A DNA stretch of 64,000 bases, taken from assembly GCA_033782935.1 (NCBI GenBank), contig JAWQEG010000412.1, positions 1,229,501 to 1,293,500 of the forward strand, in the 5' to 3' direction. Below are positions 35,527-49,345 of this stretch, in pieces. The position numbers and the translations under genes were made by a program. Within the stretch, counting starts at the first letter, position 1. Each line of letters begins with the position of its first letter. The notes beneath the pieces are model-generated. The model saw only the letters and a program-made list of their open reading frames with translations, searched no databases and was not told the DNA's origin. This DNA is from Petrolisthes cinctipes. Its lineage: Eukaryota; Arthropoda; Malacostraca; Decapoda; Porcellanidae.

Positions 35527-37679
35527 GGCATGTACAGATTGCTTCTGGGACCCCAAAATATTGATTTTTCGGGTGTTTAGGGCCAGAATTTGAGATATAA
35601 ACGGGTACAGAAGATGCATGCACATATCGACTTTTGGGCACCTAAAAGATCGATTTTCAGTATGTTTTTGGCCTGTATTTTGAAAATACTCTAACACGGA
35701 GTAGGCATGTACAGATAGCTTCTGGGACCCCTAAATATCGAATTTTTGGGTTTTTTGGGGCTGAATTTGATATATCGACTTTTTGACACCTAAAAGATCG
35801 ATTTTTAGCATGTTTTTTAGCCTATATTTTGAAAATATTCTAGCACTGAGTAGGCATGTACAGATTGCTTCTGGGACCCCAAAATATTGAATTTTCGGGT
35901 GTTTTGAGCCTGAATTTGAGATATAAACGGGTACAGAAGATACATGCACATATTGACTTTGGGCATCTAAAATATCGATTTTCAGCATGTTTTGGGCATG
36001 TATTTTGAAAATACTCTAACACGGAGTAGGCATGTACAGATCGCTTCTGGGACCCCAAAATATCGAATTTTCGGGTGTTTTGAGCCTGAATTTGAGATAT
36101 AAACGGGTACTGAAGATGCATGCACATATCGACTTTTGGGCACCTAAAACATAGATTTTGAGCATGTTTTTGGGCCTGTATTTTGTAAATACTCTAACAC
36201 GGAGTAGGCATGTACAGATCGCTTCTGGGACCCCCTAATATCGAATTTTCGGGTGTTTTGGGCCTGAATTTGAGATATCGCCTTTACGCACCTAAAATAT
36301 CGATTTTTAGCATGTTTTTAGCCTATATTTTGATAATATTCTAGCACTGAGTAGGCATGTACTGATCGCTTCTGGGACCCCATAATATCGAATTTTCGGG
36401 TGTTTTGGGCCTGAATTTGTGATATCGCCTTTACGCACCTAAAATATCGATTTCTAGCTTGTTTTGAGCCTATATTTTGAAAATATTCTAGCACTGAGTA
36501 GGCATGTACAGATCGCTTCTGGGACCCAAAAATATCGAATTTTCGGGTGTTTTGAGCCTGAATTTGAGATATAAACGAGTACAGAAAATGCATGCACATA
36601 TCGACTTTTGGAAACCTAAAATATCGATTTTGAGCTTGTTTAGAGCCTATATTTTGAAAATATTGTAGCACTGAGTAGGCATGTACAGATCGCTTCTGGG
36701 ACCCCCAAATATCGAATTTTCGGGTGTTTCGGGCCAGAATTTGAGATATAAAAGGGTACAGAAGATGCATGCACATATCGACTTTTGGGCACCTAAAAGA
36801 TCAATTTTCAGTATGTTTTTGGCCTGTATTTTGAAAATACTCTAACAGGGAGTAGGCATGTACAGATCCCTTCTGGGACCCCTAAATATCGAATTTTCGG
36901 GTGTTTTGGGACTGAATTTGAGATATCGACTTTTTGGCACCTAAAAGATCGATTTTTAGCATGTTTTAAGCCTATATTTTGAAAATATTCTAGCACTGAG
37001 TAGGCATGTACAGATCGCTTCTGGGACCCAAAAATATCGAATTTTCAGGTGCTTTGAGCTTGAATTTGAGATATAAACGAGTACAGAAGATGCATGCATA
37101 TATCGACTTTTGGGCACCTAAAATATCGATTTTGAGCATGTTTTGAGCCTATATTTTGAAAACATTCTAGCACTGAGTAGGCATGTACAGATCGCTTCTT
37201 GCACACCAAAATATCGAATTTTCGGGTGTTTTGAGCCTTAATTTGAGATATAACCGAGTATAGAAGCTGCATACACATATTGACTTTGGGCACCAAAAAT
37301 ATCGATTTTCAGCATGTTTTGGGCCTGAATTTTGAAAATACTCTAACACGGAGTAGGCATGTACAGATCGCTTCTGGGACCCCTAAATATCGAATTTTCG
37401 GGTGTTTTGGGACTGAATTTGAGATATCGACTTTTTGGCACCTAAAATATCGATTTTTAGCATGTTTTTAGCCTATATTTTGAAAATATTCTAGCATTGA
37501 GTAGGCATGTAGAGATTGCTTCTGGGACCCCAAAATATTGAATTTTCGGGTGTTTTGAGCCTGAATTTGAGATATAAACGGGTACAGAAGATACATGCAC
37601 ATATTGACTTTGGGCACCTAAAACATCGATTTTGAGCATGTTTTGGGCCTGTATTTTGTAAATACTCTAACACGGAGTA

Positions 37680-38387
37680 GGCATGTACAGATCACTTCTG
37701 GGACCCCAAAATATTGAATTTTCGGGTGTTTAGGGCCAGAATTTCAGATATAAACGGGTACAGAAGATGCATGCACATATCGACTTTTGTGCACCTAAAA
37801 GATCGATTTTCAGTATGTTTTTGGCCTGTATTTTGAAAATATTCTAGCACTGAGTAGGCATGTACAGATCGCTTCTGGGACCCCAAAATATCGAACTTTC
37901 GGGTGTTTTGAGCTTGAATTTGAGATATAAACGAGTACAGAAGATGCATGCACATATCAACTTTTGGGCACCTAAAAGATCGATTTTCAGTATGTTTTTG
38001 GCGTGTATTTTGTAAATACTCTAACACGGAGTAGGCATGTACAGATCACTTCTGGGACCCCAAAATATTGAATTTTCGGGTGTTTAGGGCCAGAATTTCA
38101 GATATAAACGGGTACAGAAGATGCATGCACATATCGACTTTTGTGCACCTAAAAGATCGATTTTCAGTATGTTTTTGGCCTGTATTTTGAAAATATTCTA
38201 GCACTGAGTAGGCATGTACAGATCGCTTCTGGGACCCCAAAATATCGAACTTTCGGGTGTTTTGAGCTTGAATTTGAGATATAAACGAGTACAGAAGATG
38301 CATGCACATATCAACTTTTGGGCACCTAAAAGATCGATTTTCAGTATGTTTTTGGCGTGTATTTTGTAAATACTCTAACACGGAGTA
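37680..38387 (+). repeat. 354-bp tandem duplication (two L monomers, twice)
   Basis: Two copies, 37,680-38,033 and 38,034-38,387, appear the same throughout, including GATCACTTCTGGG, TTTCAGATATAAACGGG, TTTTGTGCACC, CGAACTTTCGGG and CATATCAAC. A third copy opens the second 2034-bp unit at 40,068; it has GATCGCTTC at its start. Confidence 0.92.
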
Positions 38388-38710
38388 GGCATGTACAGAT
38401 TGCTTCTGGGACCCCTAAATATCGAATTTTCGAGTGTTTTGGGACTGAATTTGAGATATCGACTTTTTGGCACCTAAAGGATCGATTTTTAGCATGTTTT
38501 TAGCCTATACTTTGAAAATATTCTAGCACTGAGTAGGCATGTACGGATTGCTTCTGGGACCCCAAAATTTTGAATTTTCGGGTGTTTTGAGCCTGAATTT
38601 GAGATATAAACGGGTACAGACGATGCATGCACATATCGACTTTTGGGCACCTAAAATATCGATTTTTAGCATGTTTTGAGCCTATATTTTGAAAACATTC
38701 TAGCACTGAG

Positions 38711-38716
38711 TGCCTA
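38711..38716 (+). other. Micro-inverted phase marker, M2 first unit
   Basis: TGCCTA form, offset 4689 bp from M1, as expected from the net block changes in M2 to that point. Confidence 0.88.
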
Positions 38717-40744
38717 TGTACAGATCGCTTCTGGGACCCCAAAATATCGAATTTTCGGGTGTTTTGAGCCTGAATTTGAGATATAAACGAGTATAGAAGA
38801 TGCATACTCATATTGACTTTGGGCATCAAAAATATCGATTTTCAGCATGTTTTGGGCCTGAATTTTGAAAATATTCTAGCAGTGAGTAGGCATGTACAGA
38901 TTGCTTCTGGGACCCAAAAATATTGAATTTTCGGGTGTTTAGGGCCAGAATTTGAGATATAAACGGGTACAGAAGATGCATGCACATATCGACTTTTGGG
39001 CACCTAAAAGATCGATTTTCAGTATGTTTTTGGCCTGTATTTTGAAAATACTCTAACACAGAGTAGGCATGTACAGATCGCTTCTGGGACCCCTAAATAT
39101 CGAATTTTCGGGTATTTTTTGACTGAATTTAAGATATCGACTTTTTGGCACCTAAAAGATCGATTTTTAGCATGTTTTTAGCCTATATTTTGAAAATATT
39201 CTAACACTGAGTAGGCATGTACAGATTGCTTCTGGGACCCCAAAATATTGAATTTTCGGGTTTTTTCAGCCTGTATTTGAGATATAAACGGGTACAGAAG
39301 ATACATGCACATATTGACTTTGGGCATCTAAAATATCGATTTTCAGCATGTTTTGGGCATGTATTTTGAAAATACTCTAACACGGAGTAGGCATGTACAG
39401 ATCGCTTCTGGGACCCCAAAATATCGAATTTTCGGGTTTTTTGAGCCTGAATTTGAGATATAAACCGGTACTGAAGATGCATGCACATATCGACTTTTGG
39501 GCACCTAAAACATCGATTTTGAGCATGTTTTGGGCCTGTATTTTGTAAATACTCTAACACGGAGTAGGCATGTGCAGATCGCTTCTGGGACCCCATAATA
39601 TCGAAATTTCGAGTGTTTTGGGCCTGAATTTGAGATATCGCCTTTACGCACCTAAAATATCGATTTTTAGCATGTTTTGGGCCTATATTTTGAAAATATT
39701 CTAGCACTGAGTAGGCATGTACAGATCGCTTCTGGGACCCAAAAATATTGAATTTTCGGGGGTTTTGAACCTGAATTTGAGATATAAACGAGTACAGAAG
39801 ATGCATGCACATATCGAATCTTGGGCACCTAAAATATCGATTTTGAGCATTTTTTGAGCCTATATTTTGAGAACATTCTAGCACTGAGTAGGCATGTACA
39901 GATCGCTTCTGGGACCCAAAAATATCGAATTTTCGGGTATTTTTGGACTGAATTTGAGATATAAACGGGTACAGAAGATGCATGCACATATCGACTTTTG
40001 GGCACCTAAAAGATCGATTTTCAGTATGTTTTTGGCCTGTATTTTGAAAATACTCTAACACGGAGTAGGCATGTACAGATCGCTTCTGGGACCCCAAAAT
40101 ATTGAATTTTCGGGTGTTTAGGGCCAGAATTTCAGATATAAACGGGTACAGAAGATGCATGCACATATCGACTTTTGTGCACCTAAAAGATCGATTTTCA
40201 GTATGTTTTTGGCCTGTATTTTGAAAATATTCTAGCACTGAGTAGGCATGTACAGATCGCTTCTGGGACCCCAAAATATCGAACTTTCGGGTGTTTTGAG
40301 CTTGAATTTGAGATATAAACGAGTACAGAAGATGCATGCACATATCAACTTTTGGGCACCTAAAAGATCGATTTTCAGTATGTTTTTGGCGTGTATTTTG
40401 TAAATACTCTAACACGGAGTAGGCATGTACAGATTGCTTCTGGGACCCCTAAATATCGAATTTTCGAGTGTTTTGGGACTGAATTTGAGATATCGACTTT
40501 TTGGCACCTAAAGGATCGATTTTTAGCATGTTTTTAGCCTATACTTTGAAAATATTCTAGCACTGAGTAGGCATGTACGGATTGCTTCTGGGACCCCAAA
40601 ATTTTGAATTTTCGGGTGTTTTGAGCCTGAATTTGAGATATAAACGGGTACAGACGATGCATGCACATATCGACTTTTGGGCACCTAAAATATCGATTTT
40701 TAGCATGTTTTGAGCCTATATTTTGAAAACATTCTAGCACTGAG

Positions 40745-40750
40745 TGCCTA
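40745..40750 (+). other. Micro-inverted phase marker, M2 second unit
   Basis: TGCCTA form, offset 2034 bp from the previous one; produced by the 12-monomer duplication. Confidence 0.88.
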
Positions 40751-43429
40751 TGTACAGATCGCTTCTGGGACCCCAAAATATCGAATTTTCGGGTGTTTTG
40801 AGCCTGAATTTGAGATATAAACGAGTATAGAAGATGCATACTCATATTGACTTTGGGCATCAAAAATATCGATTTTCAGCATGTTTTGGGCCTGAATTTT
40901 GAAAATATTCTAGCAGTGAGTAGGCATGTACAGATTGCTTCTGGGACCCAAAAATATTGAATTTTCGGGTGTTTAGGGCCAGAATTTGAGATATAAACGG
41001 GTACAGAAGATGCATGCACATATCGACTTTTGGGCACCTAAAAGATCGATTTTCAGTATGTTTTTGGCCTGTATTTTGAAAATACTCTAACACAGAGTAG
41101 GCATGTACAGATCGCTTCTGGGACCCCTAAATATCGAATTTTCGGGTATTTTTTGACTGAATTTAAGATATCGACTTTTTGGCACCTAAAAGATCGATTT
41201 TTAGCATGTTTTTAGCCTATATTTTGAAAATATTCTAACACTGAGTAGGCATGTACAGATTGCTTCTGGGACCCCAAAATATTGAATTTTCGGGTTTTTT
41301 CAGCCTGTATTTGAGATATAAACGGGTACAGAAGATACATGCACATATTGACTTTGGGCATCTAAAATATCGATTTTCAGCATGTTTTGGGCATGTATTT
41401 TGAAAATACTCTAACACGGAGTAGGCATGTACAGATCGCTTCTGGGACCCCAAAATATCGAATTTTCGGGTTTTTTGAGCCTGAATTTGAGATATAAACC
41501 GGTACTGAAGATGCATGCACATATCGACTTTTGGGCACCTAAAACATCGATTTTGAGCATGTTTTGGGCCTGTATTTTGTAAATACTCTAACACGGAGTA
41601 GGCATGTGCAGATCGCTTCTGGGACCCCATAATATCGAAATTTCGAGTGTTTTGGGCCTGAATTTGAGATATCGCCTTTACGCACCTAAAATATCGATTT
41701 TTAGCATGTTTTGGGCCTATATTTTGAAAATATTCTAGCACTGAGTAGGCATGTACAGATCGCTTCTGGGACCCAAAAATATTGAATTTTCGGGGGTTTT
41801 GAACCTGAATTTGAGATATAAACGAGTACAGAAGATGCATGCACATATCGAATCTTGGGCACCTAAAATATCGATTTTGAGCATTTTTTGAGCCTATATT
41901 TTGAGAACATTCTAGCACTGAGTAGGCATGTACAGATCGCTTCTGGGACCCAAAAATATCGAATTTTCGGGTATTTTTGGACTGAATTTGAGATATAAAC
42001 GGGTACAGAAGATGCATGCACATATCGACTTTTGGGCACCTAAAAGATCGATTTTCAGTATGTTTTTGGCCTGTATTTTGAAAATACTCTAACACGGAGT
42101 AGGCATGTACAGATCGCTTCTGGGACCCCTAAATATCGAATTTTCGGGTGTTTTGGGCCTGAATTCGAGATATCGACTTTTTGGCACCTAAAATATCGAT
42201 TTTTAGCATGTTTTTAGCCTATATTTTGAAAACATTCTAGCACTGAGTAGGCATGTACAGATTGCTTCTGGGACCCCAAAATATTGATTTTTTGGGTTTT
42301 TAGGGCCAGAATTTGAGATATAAACGGGTACAGAAGATGCATGCACATATCGACTTTTGGGCACCTAAAAGATCGATTTTCAGTATGTTTTTGGCCTGTA
42401 TTTTGAAAATACTCTAACACGGAGTAGGCATGTACAGATAGCTTCTGGGACCCCTAAATATCGAATTTTTGGGTTTTTTGGGGCTGAATTTGATATATCG
42501 ACTTTTTGACACCTAAAAGATCGATTTTTAGCATGTTTTTTAGCCTATATTTTGAAAATATTCTAGCACTGAGTAGGCATGTAGAGATTGCTTCTGGGAC
42601 CCCAAAATATTGAATTTTCGGGTGTTTTGAGCCTGAATTTGAGATATAAACGGGTACAGAAGATACATGCACTTATTGACTTTGTGCATCTAAGATATCG
42701 ATTTTCAGCATGTTTTGGGCATGTATTTTGAAAATACTCTAACACGGAGTAGGCATGTACAGATCGCTTCTGGGACCCCAAAATATCGAATTTTCGGGTG
42801 TTTTGAGCCTGAATTTGAGATATAAACGGGTACTGAAGATGCATGCACATATCGACTTTTGGGCACCTAAAACATCGATTTTGAGCATGTTTTGGGCCTG
42901 TATTTTGTAAATATTCTAGCATGGAGTAGGCATGTACAGATCGCTTCTTGGACCCCAAAATATCGAATTTTCGGGTGTTTTGAGCTTGAATTTGAGATAT
43001 AAACGAGTACAGAAGATGCATGCACATATCGACTTTTAGGCACCTAAAATATCGATTTTGAGCATGTTATGAGCCTATATTTTGAAAACATTCTAGCACT
43101 GAGTAGGCATGTACAGATCGCTTCTGGGACCCAAAAATATCGAATTTTCGGGTGTTTTAGGCCAGAATTTGAGATATAAACTGGTATAGAAGATGCATGC
43201 ACATATCGACTTTTGGGCACCTAAAAGATCGATTTTCAGTATGTTTTTGGCCTGTATTTTGAAAATACTCTAACACGGAGTAAGAATGTACAGATCGCTT
43301 CTGGGACCCCTAAATATCGAATTTTCGGGTGTTTTGGGCCTTAATTTGAGATATCGACTTTTAGGCACCTAAAATATCGATTTTTATCATGTTTTTAGCC
43401 TATATTTTGAAAATATTCTAGCACTGAGT

Positions 43430-46400
43430 AGGCATGTACAGATTGCTTCTGGGACCCCAAAATATTGAATTTTCGGGTATTTAGGGCCAGAATTTGAGAT
43501 ATAAACGGGTACAGAAGATGCATGCACATATCGACTTTTGGGCACCTAAAAGATTGATTTTCAGTATGTTTCTGGCCTGTATTTTGAAAATACTCTAACA
43601 CGGAGTAGGCATGTACAGATCGCTTCTGGGACCCCTAAATATCGAATTTTCGGGTGTTTTGGGACAGAATTTGAGAAATCGACTTTTTGGCACCTAAAAG
43701 ATCGATTTTTAGCATGTTTTTAGCCTATATTATGAAAATATTCTAGCACTGAGTAGGCATGTACAGATTGCTTCTGGGACCCCAAAATATTGAATTTTCG
43801 GGTGTTTTGAGCCTGAATTTGAGATATAAACGGGTACAGAAGATACATGCACATATTGACTTTGGGCATCTAAAATATCGATTTTCAGCATGTTTTGGGC
43901 ATGTATTTTGAAAATACTCTAACACGGAGTAGGCATGTACAGATCGCTTCTGGGACCCCAAAATATCGAATTTTCGGGTGTTTTGAGCCTGAATTTGAGA
44001 TATAAACGGGTACTGAAGATTCATGCACATATCGACTTTTGGGCACCTAAAACATAGATTTTGAGCATGTTTTTGGGCCTGTATTTTGTAAATACTCTAA
44101 CACGGAGTAGGCATGTACAGATCGCTTCTGGGACCCCCTAATATCGAATTTTCGGGTGTTTTGGGCCTGAATTTCAGATATCGCCTTTACGCACCTAAAA
44201 TATCGATTTTTAGCATGTTTTTAGCCTATATTTTGAAAATATTCTAGCACTGAGTAGGCATGTACTGATAGCTTCTGGGACCCCATAATATCGAATTTTC
44301 GGGTGTTTTGGGCCTGAATTTGTGATATCGCCTTTACGCACTTAAAATATCGATTTCTAGCTAGTTTTGAGCCTATATTTTGAAAATATTCTAGCACTGA
44401 GTAGGCATGTACAGATCGCTTCTGGGACCCAAAAATATCGAATTTTCGGGTGTTTTGATCCTGAATTTGAGATATAAACGAGTACAGAAAATGCATGCAC
44501 ATATCGACTTTTGGGAACCTAAAATATCGATTTTGAGCATGTTTAGAGCCTATATTTTGAAAATATTGTAGCACTGAGTAGGCATGTACAGATCGCTTCT
44601 GGGACCCCCAAATATCGAATTTTCGGGTGTTTAGGGCCAGAATTTGAGATATAAAAGGGTACAGAAGATGCATGCACATATCGACTTTTGGGCACCTAAA
44701 AGATCAATTTTCAGTATGTTTTTGGCCTGTATTTTGAAAATACTCTAACAGGGAGTAGGCATGTACAGATCCCTTCTGGGACCCCTAAATATCGAGTTTT
44801 CGGGTGTTTTGGGACTGAATTTGAGATATCGACTTTTTGGCACCTAAAAGATCGATTTTTAGCATGTTTTGAGCCTATATTTTGAAAATATTCTAGAATT
44901 GAGTAGGCATGTACAGATCGCTTCTGGGACCCAAAAATATCGAATTTTCAGGTGCTTTGAGCTTGAATTTGAGATATAAACGAGTACAGAAGATGCATGC
45001 ATATATCGACTTTTGGGCACCTAAAATATCGATTTTGAGCATGTTTTGAGCCTATATTTTGAAAACATTCTAGCACTGAGTAGGCATGTACAGATCGCTT
45101 CTTGCACCCCAAAATATCGAATTTTCGGGTGTTTTGAGCCTGAATTTGAGATATAAACGAGTATAGAAGCTGCATGCACATATTGACTTTGGGCACCAAA
45201 AATATCGATTTTCAGCATGTTTTGGGCCTGAATTTTGAAAATACACTAACACGGAGTAGGCATGTACAGATCGCTTCTGGGACCCCTAAATATCGAATTT
45301 TCGGGTGTTTTGGGACTGAATTTGAGATATCGACTTTTTGGCACCTAAAATATCGATTTTTAGCATGTTTTTGAGCCTATATTTTGAATATATTCTAGCA
45401 CTGAGTAGGCATGTAGAGATTGCTTCTGGGACCCCAAAATATTGAATTTTCGGGTGTTTTGAGCCTGAATTTGAGATATAAACGGGTACAGAAGATACAT
45501 GCACATATTGACTTTGTGCATCTAAGATATCGACTTTCAGCATGTTTTGGGCATGTATTTTGAAAATACTATAACACGGAGTAGGCATGTACAGATCGCT
45601 TCTGGGACCCCAAAATATCGAATTTTCGGGTGTTTTGAGCCTGAATTTGAGATATAAACGGGTACTGAAGATGCATGCACATATCGACTTTTGGGCACCT
45701 AAAACATCGATTTTGAGCATGTTTTGGGCCTGTATTTTGTAAATACTCTAACACGGAGTAGGCATGTACAGATCGCTTCTGGGACCCTAAAATATCGAAT
45801 TTTCGGGTGTTTAGGGCCAGAATTTGATATATAAACGGGTACAGAAGATGCATGCACATATCGACTTTTGGGCACCAAAAAGATCGATTTTCAAAATGTT
45901 TTTGGCCTGTATTTTGAAAATACTCTAACACGGAGTAAGAATGTACAGATCGCTTCTGGGACCCCTAAATATCGAATTTTCGGGTGTTTTGGGCCTTAAT
46001 TTGAGATATCGACTTTTAGGCACCTAAAATATCGATTTTTATCATGTTTTTAGCCTATATTTTGAAAATATTCTAGCACTGAGTAGGCATGTACAGATTG
46101 CTTCTGGGACCCCAAAATATTGAATTTTCGGGTATTTAGGGCCAGAATTTGAGATATAAACGGGTACAGAAGATGCATGCACATATCGACTTTTGGGCAC
46201 CTAAAAGATTGATTTTCAGTATGTTTCTGGCCTGTATTTTGAAAATACTCTAACACGGAGTAGGCATGTACAGATCGCTTCTGGGACCCCTAAATATCGA
46301 ATTTTCGGGTGTTTTGGGACAGAATTTGAGAAATCGACTTTTTGGCACCTAAAAGATCGATTTTTAGCATGTTTTTAGCCTATATTATGAAAATATTCTA

Positions 46401-47060
46401 GCACTGAGTAGGCATGTACAGATTGCTTCTGGGACCCCAAAATATTGAATTTTCGGGTGTTTTGAGCCTGAATTTGAGATATAAACGGGTACAGAAGATA
46501 CATGCACATATTGACTTTGGGCATCTAAAATATCGATTTTCAGCATGTTTTAGGCATGTATTTTGAAAATACTCTAACACGGAGTAGGCATGTACAGATC
46601 GCTTCTGGAACCCCAAAATATCGAATTTTCGGGTGTTTTGAGCCTGAATTTGAGATATAAACGGGTACTGAAGATGCATGCACATATCGACTTTTGGGCA
46701 CCTAAAACATAGATTTTGAGCATGTTTTTTGGCCTGTATTTTGTAAATACTCTAACACGGAGTAGGCATGTACAGATCGCTTCTGGGACCCCCTAATATA
46801 GAATTTTCGGGTGTTTTGGGTCTGAATTTGAGATATCGCCTTTACGCACCTAAAATATCGATTTTTAGCATGTTTTTAGCCTATATTTTGATAATATTCT
46901 AGCACTGAGTAGGCATGTACTGATCGCTTCTGGGACCCCATAATATCGAATTTTCGGGTGTTTTGAGCCTGAATTTGAGATATAAACGAGTACAGAAAAT
47001 GCATGCACATATCGACTTTTGGAAACCTAAAATATCGATTTTGAGCATGTTTAGAGCCTA
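43430..47060 (+). repeat. 2655-bp offset repeat inside M3
   Basis: Features at 43.43-44.3 kb repeat at 46.08-46.95 kb with a constant offset of 2655 bp, for example GGGACCCCCTAATAT at 44,130 and 46,785 and TTTCTGGCCTG near 43,569 and 46,224. After the loss of one S2 unit the offset becomes 2508 bp. The first copy is the M1-like passage, the second is the re-entered passage. Confidence 0.88.
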
Positions 47061-47559
47061 TATTTTGAAAATATTGTAGCACTGAGTAGGCATGTACAGA
47101 TCGCTTCTGGGACCCCCAAATATCGAATTTTCGGGTGTTTAGGGCCAGAATTTGAGATATAAAAGGGTACAGAAGATGCATGCACATATCGACTTTTGGG
47201 CACCTAAAAGATCAATTTTCAGTATGTTTTTGGTCTGTATTTTGAAAATACTCTAACAGGGAGTAGGCATGTACAGATCCCTTCTGGGACCCCTAAATAT
47301 CGAATTTTCGGGTGTTTTGGGACTGAATTTGAGATATCGACTTTTTGGCACCTAAAAGATCGATTTTTAGCATGTTTTGAGCCTATATTTTGAAAATATT
47401 CTAGCACTGAGTAGGCATGTACAGATCGCTTCTGGGACCCAAAAATATCGAATTTTCAGGTGCTTTGAGCTTGAATTTGAGATATAAACGAGTACAGAAG
47501 ATGCATGCATATATCGTCTTTTGGGCACCTAAAATATCGATTTTCAGCATGTTTTGAGC

Positions 47560-48260
47560 CTATATTTTGAAAACATTCTGGCACTGAGTAGGCATGTACA
47601 GATCGCTTCTTGCACCCCAAAATATCGAATTTTCGGGTGTTTTGAGCCTGAATTTGAGATATAAACGAGTATAGAAGCTGCATACACATATTGACTTTGG
47701 GCACCCAAAATATCGATTTTCAGCATGTTTTGGGCCTGAATTTTGAAAATACTCTAACACGGAGTAGGTATGTACAGATCGCTTCTGGGACCCCTAAATA
47801 TCGAATTTTCGGGTGTTTTGGGACTGAATTTGAGATATCGACTTTTTGGCACCTAAAAGATCGATTTTTAGCATGTTTTGAGCCTATATTTTGAAAATAT
47901 TCTAGCACTGAGTAGGCATGTACAGATTGCTTCAGGGACCCCAAAATATTGAATTTTCGGGTGTTTTGAGCCTGAATTTGAGATATAAACGGGTACAGAA
48001 GATTCATGCACATATTGACTTTGGGCACCTAAAATATCGATTTTGAGCATGTTTTGAGCCTATATTTTGAAAACATTCTAGCACTGAGTAGGCATGTACA
48101 GATCGCTTCTTGCACCCCAAAATATCGAATTTTCGGGTGTTTTGAGCCTGAATTTGAGATATAAACGAGTATAGAAGCTGCATACACATATTGACTTTGG
48201 GCACCAAAAATATCGATTTTCAGCATGTTTTGGGCCTGAATTTTGAAAATACTCTAACAC
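47560..48260 (+). repeat. 500-bp duplication (three monomers)
   Basis: The passage with CTTCTTGCACCCC, GTATAGAAGCTGCATAC and GGGCACCAAAAATATCG occurs at 47.6 kb and again 500 bp later at 48.1 kb. Lengths 176, 148, 176 account for the offset. The first copy differs slightly, with GGGCACCCAAAATATCG and GTAGGTATG. Confidence 0.82.
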
Positions 48261-49267
48261 GGAGTAGGCATGTACAGATCGCTTCTGGGACCCCTAAATA
48301 TCGAATTTTCGGGTGTTTTGGGACTGAATTTGAGATATCGACTTTTTGGCACCTAAAATATCGATTTTTAGCATGTTTTTAGCCTATATTTTGAAAATAT
48401 TCTAGCACTGAGTAGGCATGTAGAGATTGCTTCAGGGACCCCAAAATATTGAATTTTCGGGTGTTTTGAGCCTGAAATTAAGATATAAACGGGTACAGAA
48501 GATACATGCACATATTGACTTTGGGCACCTAAAACATCGATTTTGAGCATGTTTTGGGCCTGTATTTTGTAAATACTCTAACACGGAGTAGGCATGTACA
48601 GATCACTTCTGGGACCCCAAAATATTGAATTTTCGGGTGTTTAGGGCCAGAATTTCAGATATAAACGGGTACAGAAGATGCATGCACATATCGACTTTTG
48701 TGCACCTAAAAGATCGATTTTCAGTATGTTTTTGGCCTGTATTTTGAAAATATTCTAGCAATGAGTAGGCATGTACAGATCGCTTCTGGGACCCCAAAAT
48801 GTCGAACTTTCGGGTGTTTTGAGCTTGAATTTGAGATATAAACGAGTACAGAAGATGCATGCACATATCGACTTTTGGGCACCTAAAAGATCGATTTTCA
48901 GTATGTTTTTGGCGTGTATTTTGTAAATACTCTAACACGGAGTAGGCATGTACAGATTGCTTCTGGGACCCCTAAATATCGAATTTTCGAGTGTTTTGGG
49001 ACTGAATTTGAGATATCGACTTTTTGGCACCTAAAGGATCGATTTTTAGCATGTTTTTAGCCTATACTTTGAAAATATTCTAGCACTGACTAGGCATGTA
49101 CGGATTGCTTCTGGGACCCCAAAATATTGAATTTTCGGGTGTTTTGAGCCTGAATTTGAGATATAAACGGGTACAGACGATGCATGCACATATCGACTTT
49201 TGGGCACCTAAAATATCGATTTTTAGCATGTTTTGAGCCTATATTTTGAAAACATTCTAGCACTGAG

Positions 49268-49273
49268 TGCCTA
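49268..49273 (+). other. Micro-inverted phase marker, M3
   Basis: TGCCTA form, offset 15,246 bp from M1. It directly precedes the 76-bp remnant monomer. Confidence 0.88.
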
Positions 49274-49345
49274 TGTACAGATCGCTTCTGGGACCCCAAA
49301 ATATCGAATTTTCGGGTGTTTTTGAAAATACTCTAACACAGAGTA
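49270..49345 (+). repeat. Remnant 76-bp monomer from a 277-bp deletion
   Basis: Marker spacing here is only 76 bp. In the equivalent place of M1 and M2 there are two monomers (353 bp). The sequence passes from TTCGGGTGTTTT of a B half directly to TTTTGAAAATACTC of an A half near 49,320. The two sides share only a run of T and a G, and they are about 12 bp out of register in the half-unit alignment, so the join looks like end joining with microhomology, not homologous exchange. Confidence 0.9.

Larger units (their letters stand above)
38034..42101 (+). repeat. 2034-bp tandem duplication (12 monomers, twice)
   Basis: Units 38,034-40,067 and 40,068-42,101 correspond to M1 33,345-35,378. The constant offset of 2034 bp holds for the inverted marker (38,711 and 40,745), TAAACCGGTAC, GGGTTTTTTCAGCC and CGAATCTTGGGC. 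The variant GGGTTTTTTCAGCC differs from M1 (GGGTGTTTTCAGCC) and is in both units. Confidence 0.92.
35527..42249 (+). repeat. Giant HOR copy M2 (about 40 monomers, 6723 bp)
   Basis: Same order as M1 with three block changes. Seven monomers (1180 bp, M1 30,338-31,517) are missing near 35,853. A two-monomer 354-bp unit is tandemly doubled at 37,680-38,387. A 12-monomer 2034-bp segment is doubled at 38,034-42,101. 5515 - 1180 + 354 + 2034 = 6723, the observed length. The variant CATATCAACTTTTGGGC marks all three copies of the 354-bp unit (near 37,955, 38,309 and 40,343) and is absent from M1, which dates it before these duplications. Confidence 0.9.

Noticed and set aside
39201..40415. A 404-codon minus-strand open frame as a repeat-protein gene
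   Set aside because: It is built only of satellite monomers, changes with every monomer indel, has no conserved domain that I recognise, and is explained by 177 = 3 x 59.
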